Below are positions 25,498 to 37,200 of a stretch of 64,000 bases of DNA, in pieces. Under the pieces are notes generated by a model, which saw nothing but the letters and a program-made list of their open reading frames with translations, searched no databases and was not told the origin of the DNA. Each line of letters starts with the position of its first letter. The stretch's first letter is position 1. The stretch covers positions 10,270,805-10,334,804 of the forward strand of contig JBBMOA010000019.1 in the NCBI GenBank assembly GCA_037954235.1, given 5' to 3'. Position numbers and translations under genes: made by a program. The stretch comes from Aulostomus chinensis. Lineage: Eukaryota; Chordata; Actinopteri; Syngnathiformes; Aulostomidae.

Positions 25498-28400
25498 TTC
25501 CGGTTGTCGCCTCCTACAACTGAGAGAATGCAATCAGATGAAGTTAGGTGGCTTAAGCTAGCACATTGTTGTACAGCAGCTGTCAGGAGTCCATTGCTGG
25601 AAGTCACTGTATCGCTCTACTTCTTCTGTCTTTGAAAGCCGCATTGACAGTGACGGCTTGGAAGGAGGCAGTGAGGAGTTAATCTCCACCAGTCTGTCAG
25701 CTTCCAGAGTTTCATGAGTATCACGTGTATGGAGCGATGGAGGGCGCTGAAAGAAGGGATGCACCTATCTGTAACCACCGCTCCCAATCCAGAGACCTGG
25801 GGATTGATACTGAGGCCTGATCTGATATCAGCATTCAAAGCAGCTGTTATGTGTCGCTGCGTTTGTGTGACAGGCAGCATCAGGCTTGACTGCAGCAGTT
25901 TTCCTAAATCATATTACAAACAAATGAATTTCATTGTGTTTAATCAAAATTCAATCACAAATCCATGCAGAACAAACTTGAAATCTCCCAAGTGGTAAAA
26001 AAAAACCCGACCCCGGTCCAGCTGTTGGCGTCAGTATCTGACTGCTGTCCTTGTGGGTTTGGTGTGTCCCTTACTGACAGAAAAGTGATTGACTAATGAA
26101 TAGAGTTGGGCGGAAGTGTGAAGTGATGAGTGACAATGGAATAACAAAACAAAGATATCTGAGTCTGTGTTTGCTGGATTGCTTCGAGCACCGCTCGTGC
26201 AAATCTTCCTTTCAGGACTTTATGAAATCTGACCAGTTGGATTTGTTTTAGATCAGCCTATTCTGGTGTAAAATGTATTTAGTTTTCATCTTAAGATAAG
26301 CTGTTGTCAGAATTTACCCAGTGTCATTTCAGTTAGCCACTTAGAATATTACAAGGAGGAGTTGGCTTTTGCTTGTCACATCAGATGGCCCTGGCCCATT
26401 TCCAAGATTGGTATTCAGCTGAGCAAAGCTCTTTGAATTCATCTTTCTCAAGACTGATCTACATCAGATCCTTTCTTGTGAATCACCTGCTTCCAAAAAA
26501 TATCGTCTTGCATTGCCTTGGCATCATGTTAAAACACTGGGATCTCACAGCATTCTGTCAAAGCGTTATGTAAGAAAATAAAAATAAAAGCTTAACGGAA
26601 TACAGCAACTTTTTGGGGATTTGTCTTCCTCCCCAGAGCCGGACAAGAAGATATATACCCTCCTCTAATGTGCGGTCAGGCACTACAGAGACCTACAGAG
26701 ACAAGGTGACTGCTGGTTAGCTTAGCACAATGCGGTTCTCCTCTGTTGTTCAAATAAATCAGGTTCAGGATCTTGATTTGTTTCGAAGTCCTCGTCATCC
26801 TTTCATATGTTGTCGGCCATGATTAGTCATAGCAGTTGCTCTTCTAGTGCTCAACAATGGTTTTGTTTTGGTTTGGCTGCATCGCTACATCCAGTCAGGA
26901 AAGCAGTTTCGACTATGTATCTGATTACAAAATGACTATTAATTGCCATTGTGAATTCCTATACATTGCAAATAGTATGCTGAACCTTAGGTCAATTAAA
27001 GTTTATTTGATGAAGGTACCCTGAAGCCTGGTTTATGCTTCTGCGTCGCGTTAACGCCGTACCTACGCTGTCGACGCAGAACCCTACGCAGACCCTATGC
27101 CATAGCCTGACGTGCACCTCCAAAAAATCCTGACTTTGCATCGCGTCGACGCATCATGACGTAAACGTCAAGGACTGTGATTGGTCCACTCAGACAAGGT
27201 CGCCGAATGCATGAAGGGGTGGAAGAACCTCTGTGACAAATATGTGCGCCTCCGGAAGAAAATGGCCACAAGAAGTCATATTTGCCATTTTCAAAGTTTA
27301 CAGTTTGACTCATGAAAGCAAACAGTCGTCAAAGAAAAGCACTGGACTTTCTGTTGTAAATAGTTTTGTTTTGGAATCCGACAAGAGCCCCCTGAAACCA
27401 TACAAAGACACAGCCACACCCCCTAGCGGCTTGGCGGTGAATTGCAGAGCAACGCGTTCCCTTGACGCAGAACTTCGAATGCTCAATGACGGCGTAGGGT
27501 CTACGCTGTCATTCTCACTTACTACCATTCATGATGCTAAGCTAACTAGCATTCAGTTGGTCTCTGCTGCTCTCAGCTCCCTACGGCACATACACTGAAG
27601 AGAAGGGTATCTATTTTCTTGTCTGGCTCTGGGAAGGTTGTCAAATGAGCATATTTCCCCTAAAGGGTCATTGAAATTCTATGTTTTTTTGTCCTGTATT
27701 GATTTTATTTTGTATTTTCCCTGTTCTCAACCTCTAACTCGACTTCGTTGTCATCAGGAACTGTCACTCCATCCCTCTTCTATTCAACTCCTTTTTTTTG
27801 TTTGTCTTGCATTTATATTCTCTGCATCTTCAGTCCGTCACGTTCATCTGTAACTCCTCTGTCTCCGTTTGACAGAGATTACAGGGGGGAATCATCTGAA
27901 TGAGAGCGCTCGGTTTGGCATGTCACAGGCACAGCTTGATTGTGCAGGAGATGAGTGGGTGTCTCCTGCTGTTAAACTACCGAAAGATGTTTCCTCCCCT
28001 GCAGTGAAAAGCTCTACTTCTTCTTCTATGCTTTTCTCTGTGTTCTATCTAAAGTTCCCCTCCTTTTAGTGGTCCCATTGTGCCATCTTCAATGTAGGAC
28101 TCTCATACTTTTCAGAAGACAATAAACTGCTGTACACATCCGAGTCTCATTGTCCTCTATTACACAATTTGTTCTCTTGTGTATGAGAGGACAATGAGAC
28201 TTGGCATCAGCAACCATGTGTCCTCATCCCAGCTGAGCAGTAACAGGTTCAGGCTCCAGTCAGAGTGCACAACTGGATGAAGACCAGTCTTCTGTTTTCT
28301 AACATTTCTCTGTTTTGTTTTGTTTTTGTCATTTTGGCACCAGTCTGCAGACCCTCCAAGAGGATTTACTGGTGTGCACCGCAGACGGCTACCTCCACGT

Positions 28401-28695
28401 GCTGCACTGGGACGGGTTAGGCGGCAATGGACGCAAGACTATCTGCCTGACCTCAATCCCCTTCTCGCTAGACCTCCAGTCGGCCCGAGGTTAGGGAAGA
28501 AGCATGCACGCAGATTAAGAGCATCAAGCTCACCTGAGTCCAGTTGGGAATATGAGCAGAAACTGAAAATCACTATAGATTATCTACGATACTATAGATT
28601 ATCAGAGTATTTCAATTTTGAATCGATCACATAAGAATGCTTCAACCTGATTTCATCTCAGCAGTCCTCCTACATACTAGAAACCTGTGTGCGTG

Positions 28696-28741
<46 letters not shown>

Positions 28742-31190
28742 TGTGCGTGCGTTTGTGTGTGTGTGTGTTTGTGTGTGTGTGCATGCATGCGTGTAGGTGG
28801 TCCCTCTCTGGACCTGGAGGGTGTCTATATCCGTTGTATGGAGTACTGTGTGACGCTGGACGGCTTCGCTGTGGTACTGAGTGACGGGCGCCTGGGCTTT
28901 ATCACACCACTCAGCAACAGCATCACGGCAGATGTGAGGACACACACACAAACACACACATCCACTGTTGAAGACAGAGGCAGATCATGAAAATGGTCAT
29001 GTTTATAGCTTTGAGAATCTGATGAAAGTCTGATTAAACTTATAGAGATTTCCAGACCGCGTGCTGTCTTGTACAGCTTATCCCATCAATATGCAAATCA
29101 GCTTATACAGTCCACCACTTACATCCCTAATACTATATTGTTTCTACCGATAATTATGAGTAGAAATGACAAATCTAATATTTTGGCATATTTTGGGGGT
29201 ATTTACACATACAGTGGCCAGATTAATGCAGGCAGAATGAACATCCTGAGGGGTTTTTGCATGTTAAATCGTAGGTAACAAAGATAAGTGAGAAGTGGCT
29301 CTGCTGGGTTTATATTCTTCTAGAGGAACTGGAATTTTCCTTGAAGGTTAAATTTATCAGCAAGCAACAGCACTTTAAAATCAATTCTGTCAATAAATGG
29401 AATTGAGGAGAAAGCAGCCATGTTGTGAATGTGCCAAAGTTGCTATTGTGTATATGCAATAGTTTGCAAGAAAATCAGGCCAATATTGGGTCTGATTTAG
29501 CCTTCCCAGAAAATCACAAAGGTGTTTCAAATTCAAGTAACCAGGAAGGGTCACCAATTGGATAATGCTCACTTTGTGCACATAATCATAGTTTGTAGCA
29601 GCAGCTACAGCGACAACAATGAGCCTTTTTTATTCTCTAACCGAGCTCCAGTTTGTGCTTCAACATAAAAATACGCCTGTTCTCCCACCACAGCCATGGT
29701 TTCATCCACATTTTCCTTTTTCCCCCCGCTTTTCTGTATTAAACCTCACACATAAGCACAACCCGCTTACGACGATTGTTTCAAGGAAATTGCCATTTTA
29801 GCATCGAGCTAAACAACGACTATGTGATACCTCATCTTGATTCAGTCGTCTGTTGTGCACTTTTTAAGATGAAATGTTATAAATCTGATTAAATCTGCCA
29901 TTTTTTTCTATGGTCTCCCGGATTTTCAATAGTCTTCCCAGCCTGACGTGACTGGCTTGGTGCTTGGGATAGTTCCAGCCCCAAGAATACAGGCTGCACA
30001 GAAATGGTCATACAGCTATGGCTAATAACCAAATCACGTGTTTGCTCTTTCATATGCTGTGATGGATCAAGTAGATTCTTCCCAGGCAGTTCTGTCATCA
30101 GGATTCTCAGTGTGGGTGTTAAAATCACGACAAGAGAAGCTACCATGACCTCGCCAGTTTCCTGTTGAAAACACAAAATCTCAGTAATTGGTAGTGATAA
30201 TTCATTAAAAATTAATAGTTGCTAAGTGAGAACAGGCACCCTATTAATCTCTATTATCTATCAAGGCAGGAGTACAGACAAAGATACTTGTTCCTGGGAA
30301 CATTCATAAGTCCCATAGTCCTCTAGTCTAGCATGGAAGAGCCGACTGTATTTTGTACACAATCACCCGTATAACAGGACATGCTGTACTTTTATCAAGC
30401 TTAGGGGACAGAGACAGGACTTGAAGCGAATGGAATAGGTGGACTTTAAGGGATAAAAATATAATACCAATAGATTAGAGCAGAGGAAGCTATTCCTTTG
30501 TTTCTGGGAGTGACCATCCTTTCATCTGGTCTGTAAATCCTGAGAACAGGTGGGTGACGCAGGGAGTAAAATAAAATGTAGGTGAACCTGGTTTTTGATG
30601 GGTAGCATCCTGTTTTAGCGCTGTTTGGCAATATCATTAGCCAGTACAAGGTTTACCGCAGGGCGTGCAGCTCGGATTTGCAGGATATTCCTGTGATATC
30701 AAAGATTAAGTCTGGCAACAACAGTGCAAATCTGTGTCAGCTTGTGAGGTTAGTTTTTGAGGTTTGTCACTAAGTCTCTGTTTTGCCTCTGTCAATGGCT
30801 GTGTCAGAGGTTGATGAGGCTTTGGCTGTCTGTCGCCCCAGGGAAATGATTTAAGAGAGCCCCAGTGAAGCAGTCGTGCTCGCGTCTCTCAAAAATTAAA
30901 GTTCTTATCATTTAAAAGAGTCCCCGAGCTGCTTTCCAGTTTTGTTTTTTTTGGCAGAAAACAGTAACAGCAAAAGAATGTAAGCCAAGTGAAGCGTCTA
31001 CACTGCAGGAAGCAGCGCCGATATGAACACAAGTTAACATGTTTTCGTCTGCATTCTTGGAATTTTTAGAGTCATCCAGATCTGTGTCCTGATATAGAAG
31101 TCAATTAAACTAAATACAAATCAGTCTGTTGACCTGTGAGTGACCATGTCACATACACTTTGAGATGTCTGAAAGTCTAAAATGTTCTTG

Positions 31191-31260
<70 letters not shown>

Positions 31261-34200
31261 GTCCAGCAGCTGCAGGGCGTCTGGGCAGCAGATGTGTCTG
31301 ATGGCACCTGTGTGGCGGTCAACAACAAGTACAGACTGATGGCCTTCGGTTGTGCCAGGTATGTCTCTCTCTCTCTCTGCGTCTTTACAATAAAGTTTTG
31401 GGAAGAAAACATGGGTGTGTTTGCTCACACCCTGTTGCTACACAGACTGCTTGTTGTCCTTGTAGTGTGTGTCCAGTGTGAGAATCTGTCAGTTTGTGTT
31501 TGCCGAGGCTTCCTAGTGTGTGCTTGACAGAAACTGCCCATGGATTGTACATCTGCCAGCTTGGCAGGATTCTCTCCTCTTCATTGACCCCTAGTTTTCC
31601 TTCCAGAGCCATACAATGTGGAGTTGTTATTATCCACAAGACAAGATGGCACTAGATTATATATGAGTAATCAATTCACTTAACTCATAAATTCTGATTC
31701 TTAATGTGTTTATTCTCGTTACAGTGGCTCGGTGCTGGTCTACATGATTGACACCACAACAGGATCCATGCAGCTCTCCCACAAACTGGAACTCACACCA
31801 AAACACTACCCAGGTACCACCTGTTGACTCTCCTTGTCCCGACTCAAGCCTGCATCCCTCCATGTGTGTCTGCCCTGAATTCACATCTGTTTCAACTGTG
31901 CTATGCTGAGAGCCGGTGCTATGGCTCCCCCTTGTGGAGGACAGCACAGCCAACATTCTAACTAACCTTCTCTTCTCACCCCATCAGGAATTCCTGAGTC
32001 AAGATGATAAATAAATAAATTGATCTTTAGATTAACAAGGTGCCTATGTTTGAGTGAGACTATATTATTTTATTTTACATTTTTTGGGGATGTTAGATAT
32101 TCTTTTATGTTTTTATTATATTAAATTGTTACTTCCATATTTTTATCCTGACCTGGACTCCGTAGCCGATGAGATGTTGTATCTCAGTGGAACATTTCTT
32201 GGTGAATGAAGGATAAATTTAAAATGTCTTTTTAAATGATAATGTTGACTAATTAGCACAATATCTAAGCGGGACATGTTACTCTGAAAAGTCATATTGC
32301 AAACTACCGAAAAGGAGTACGACTTTATTTTTAAACCACTTCAGCTAGTGTTCACCAAGAAATATTTTTCCTCTCGATACATTCATTTATCAGAGCTGTT
32401 TTTCTACACAACCAAACATAATTACCTGCAGCCCAGCAATAATAAAGTCAATACTCTGAGTGTTTCACTGTTTACACATCCTGTAATGACACAGTGAAAC
32501 CATAACAACTGCTCACGTAACTCTAAATAAAACCTCTTCTCCAAATTGTTTCCCTCCTCAGACATCTACAACAAGACCGGACCAGTAAGGCTCATCTGCT
32601 GGTCTCCTGACTACAGCGTTGCCATGGTGACATGGGAGTGTGGCGGCCTATCGCTGTGGAGTGTCTTCGGAGCTCACCTCATCTGCACTCTGGGAGAGGA
32701 CTTTGCGTGGGTGGACACATACTCACATAATCACACAATTTTCCTCAAACACTTCACACCTCATTTGATGAACATTTTGTTCTTTTCTGCTTCCCCCGTC
32801 AGGTATCGGGCTGACGGCACAAAGAAAGATCCCATTAAAATCAGCTCTATGGTGTGTTTTGTAATACTTAGTATTTAGTTTCAAGAAATAGTCCATTTAT
32901 CTTTTAGTTAACAAAATCAAAATTTGAAGTGGAGCAAAGCTACAAGTTGTTCATGTTAATATTTTGATTGTTTTTTTGGACGATGGGTCAATTTTTCAGA
33001 AACTGAAATTCTCTCACTAGATATTAGATATATACTTTTTTGTAATCCCTTTTCCCAGAGCTGGGGAGCAGAAGGCTACCACCTGTGGGTGCTCCCTAAC
33101 AAACAGGAGAGGAGGAGGCAGGAGGAGCAGCAGGAGGTGGAGATGGTGTCACCTCCTCCTTCACTGCAGGCCGGGATATTGCAGTTCCACTTTATTAAAA
33201 GCGCCCTTACAGTCAACCCCTGCACGGTGAGAGGAGGGACATGAGACGCCCAGTGTGCTCTGTGTTGCGTAAACACACGTTCAATATTCGGTCTGCTCCT
33301 CTATTGCAGAGTAATCAGGAGCAGGTGTTGCTGCATGGGGAAGACCGCCTCTACCTGACATGCGGTGACCCCACGCAGGTCCACAACACCACAGACATGC
33401 AGCCACACACACACTTACACCATCAGGATGGAAGCCCGCTGCACCACCCTCCCAACTCCTCACTCTCTCAGGGACTCAGCACTTTACTGGGGCACAAGCA
33501 CTGGCATGTGGTCCAGGTAGGGACACACACACCCACACACACAGACAGTAGATTTACTGTGAGACAGGTTTTCAAATAGAGCCTTAATTTACATTGTGTA
33601 TTTGTTGCATCACATCATATTATGTCATAGTCTTAAATGCAGCAGAATCATCCGCGATGAGGAATTGGAGGCTTAATATACGAGGAAGCAGTTAGTAGTG
33701 ATCTTCCAGTGAACGGTAATTCAGTCCCTCATCTTGTACTTGTTGTGTTTTTGTCCTCCAGATTCACAGCACATACCTAGAGAGCAACTGGCCTATACGG
33801 GTACGTGTGGGAATGTTAGTTACTTAGCAGCGTGATTGACCAGGTCAACAGTCAGAATAGTTAAGAGTAGATGTGATTTATGTTGTGTGTTCCGGCTCTA
33901 AAAGTTTGCAAAGTCATTCCCCATTATTTATTCTTTGACAACGTGTGTGTGTGTTTGTGTGTGTGTATGTATGTATGTACGTACCAAAAGCAGAACTGTT
34001 GTCATGTGAAGTGTTGGGTCAGGAACAGTTGTGGTTGTTGGTGTATAAAACAGTGTGACACCACAGAAATAAACTCCTCATGAAATGCTCTTATGCACCA
34101 ATCTGCTCCTTCAGTCCTTTTTGGCTTTTTAACCCTCAGTTTAGTCTTACAGACAGGAAAGAAAACCTAATGGCTAAGAGTAACTGTGCTCCTGAATTCT

Positions 34201-37200
34201 ATTGTATACCTTCTGCATCTGCCAGTCAGTCAGACTCATAAAGACTACAAGAGGTACACACTATACTGGAAATCAGGAGCAAGGATCTGTTAATGGCTAT
34301 CAGGCTTTACTTTTTTGTCTGTAAGATTAAATTGAGGGCTGAATGAGTCCTGGTATTTGTGCGTAAGATTTCATGAATGAGCATTTGACCGACTTTGTCA
34401 ATACGTCCATGAAGTGGTTGTCATTAGCGTCTATGAAATTTGACCCTTTGTTTAGTTTTATGTCTGTTTTCTGTATCAACACTTGATTTTACATTGTTTG
34501 CCGTGTGTGTGTGTGTGTGTGTGCGTGCGTGCGTGTTTCGTTTGTGTGCAGTTTGCAGCCATAGACACAGCCGGACAGTGCATGGCTGTAGCAGGGAGAC
34601 GGGGCTTTGCACACTACTCCTTATTCACAAGGAAATGGAAACTGTTTGGAAACATCACTCAGGTACGGGACATTAGAGAGTGAGCGACACAAATGGACCA
34701 GTTCACTTAACTCAATTATTTTCTGTTATCCCCCCCCCCCCCCAGAATGTGCATCAGTTTGCTTGAAATTCCATCCATCCATCCATTTTCTACCACTCAT
34801 CCTGTTAAGGGTCGTGGGGGGGCTGGAGCCTACCCCAGCAGCTTTCGGGGGAGAGGCGGGGTTGACCCTGGACGGGTCACCACTGTGCCGCCCTGCCTGA
34901 AATAAAAAAAAAATAAATGTATTGATCTTTTCTCGTATTTAAACTCTAAATATTTTTTGACTGACTTACAACAAAGAATAACTTAATTAATATTGTTTCC
35001 CCGTCTCTCACCGTAGTCACAGGGGAGCCAAGCGCTACATACGCGTCGTCATATTTCCTCGTCTTAGCTTTCAGGAGACTTGCGTTTGTCTCATCATTTC
35101 CGTCTCTCTCCTCCTCTCTTTTCATCCCTGTTAAATATGTTTCAGTGGTGTCTCTTGAGGGTTTGTTCACTGCACTTCATATCTCCTGCTCTGTGCTGTG
35201 TGTGATCCAAAACCATACACCATAGAGCTAATACTCCCTGCGCACACTCTGACAATTAGGGCGACACTGCCACCTACTGTAGCAGATGTGCAACGACGCT
35301 TTATTCAAGTAAGGCAAAAAAAATGAAGTATGTTCCCTGGGGTAACACAGGCACCCCCCCCCCCCCATTTCACACTGCATCACTGTGATTTTTACCGTCC
35401 TTGGCATACACCACACTCTTTACTGTAACTCTTGTAGTCATGTCATTAACCAGCCGGCACGCCACACTGCAGCATCAGCAAGAAGAGCTCCTGCAAAAAG
35501 TGCAATAAAATGTCTCCATTTCTTGGGTGTAGGAGCAGAACATGACGGTGACAGGCGGTCTAGCTTGGTGGAAGGACTTCGTAGTGGTGGCCTGTTATAA
35601 TTTTATAGACCAGCAAGAGCAGGTGAGACTGAAGCACCAATTTGTTCCTGAACCTCATCTATTCTCTGTAAATCCTGACCCCAGTTGTCCCTCTGCTGCC
35701 TCTAGTTGAGGCTCTACCAGCGGTCATCTAACTTGGACAACGCCTTCGCCTCGGTCACTAAGCTGCATTCAGACACACTGCTGCTCAACGTCTTCAGGGA
35801 CATGGTCATCCTGTTCAGAGCAGACTGCTCCATCTGCCTCTATAGTATACAGAGGAAGAATGACAGGTGGGTCTATTCTATTTCTTTTGTGTGGAAAATG
35901 TAAGATTTTCTTCCTTTTCTAAACCCAAATACCATTGAACATAATGTGTAGTCTGATGTAGAACATGTCAACTTTCTTTATGATCAAGATCCAAAATTCT
36001 CTTAAACTGCATACCGCGCTGTCAGTTTTGGAATGAGTAGTCTTAATAGTGTTAGCTAATAGTTTTAACTCAGTCCCATTTTCCCTTGGGAACAGAGTCC
36101 TCTTGTAAAAAGATCACATGATCGAAGACCCATGGCATGATAGAAAAGGGCATCAGCCTGAATACTGGTTGAGAGGACTGGAGTGTTCGTAAAGATCAGT
36201 GTTCAGAAAGACTCTCAACTTTATATTTTGTTACCTAAAAAAATTATAGATCAATGAAATGTGTTTGAAGGCACACAAAAAGAAGGAGACCCTTGTCTCC
36301 TTTGTGTCTGCGTTAGGGAGCTAGAAACTAGCTGACTGCTACTTAGCTTAGCATAATGAATGGCAGTGGATGGTAAGTATTAGCATACTGGTCAAAGGTA
36401 ATCATATGCACTTTTCTCCCAAACTGTATTGCTTGTATTTATATAATAATAGTGTATAATGTTTGTTACTGTGGAACAATTAAATAAATAAGGAAATTAT
36501 AAGTATTTTTAGAATCAGAGTCTCGTCTGCATTTGATGACGGCTAGAAAATGACTAATACTGACCATGGCCGACTTTATAAGAGAGGATGAGAACGATTG
36601 CTTCCAGACAAACCAAGATCCTTAACCTGATCTACTGAATGCCTTTGACTGAGGTACGCTAACACTTTCCACCCACTACTATTCTTTGTGCTAAGCTACT
36701 AACAGTCAGCAGGTCTCTGTGTGTCTAAACTCGCGACTGCACACAGCAGAGAGAAGGGTCTCTATCTTTTCGTCTGGTTGTGAGAGGGAGGGCATAAAAG
36801 CAAAATTCCCCAAAAAGTTTTGTTCATTTGGATTATTTGTTGACATGTCAGTCAGATATCACTCTCAAAGTTAATGTGTCATTTCTATTTTAGGCATTTC
36901 ATGTAATTTCCTGATTCTGACTTGTGAGTAGTAAACCTGTATTTAATATTGCAGTCCAAACATGTCCATCAGTGTGGAGTTGCTCCAGGAGGTGTCCATG
37001 TCTCGCTACATCCCTCACCCAGCCCTTGTGGTCTCTGTCACACTCACCTCGGTGCGCACGGAGACCGGCATCACGTTAAAAGCCCCGCAGCAGGTAACAC
37101 ACTCGCAACCTCAGACACCCACTCACAGTGTGAATTCTAACCATCAAAGTATAAATACCTTTTTCTGTTTGTTGATCCGTGTCAGGCCTGCATGGCAGAG

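Larger units (their letters stand above)
26607..27664. mobile_element. Inverted-arm MITE-like repeat, copy 1 (interrupted)
   Basis: The left arm (26607-26745) reads TTTTTGGGGATTTGTCTTCC, CCCAGAGCCGGACAAGAAGAT and GGTTAGCTTAGCACAATG. The right arm (about 27515-27664) read in reverse gives GGGGAAATATGCTC, CCCAGAGCCAGACAAGAAAAT and GTTAGCTTAGCATCATGAATG. The interior (26750-26850) matches the reverse of 36550-36640 (ATCAGGTTCAGGATCTTGATTT against ATCAGGTTAAGGATCTTGGTTT, then GTCGGCCATG). The TTAGCTTAGCA arm is common in teleost genomes. The superfamily is not clear and no target duplication was found. Confidence 0.7.
23969..28343 (+). other. ric1 intron 4 (4.4 kb)
   Basis: Repeat-rich. It holds a diverged GGAAAAGT-type repeat (24520-24850), a long AT/GT microsatellite (24978-25200), (TG)n at 25448-25495, an inverted-arm repeat (26607-27664) with a MADF-encoding Harbinger-like piece inside it, and a hairpin at 28140-28204. 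Confidence 0.8.
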
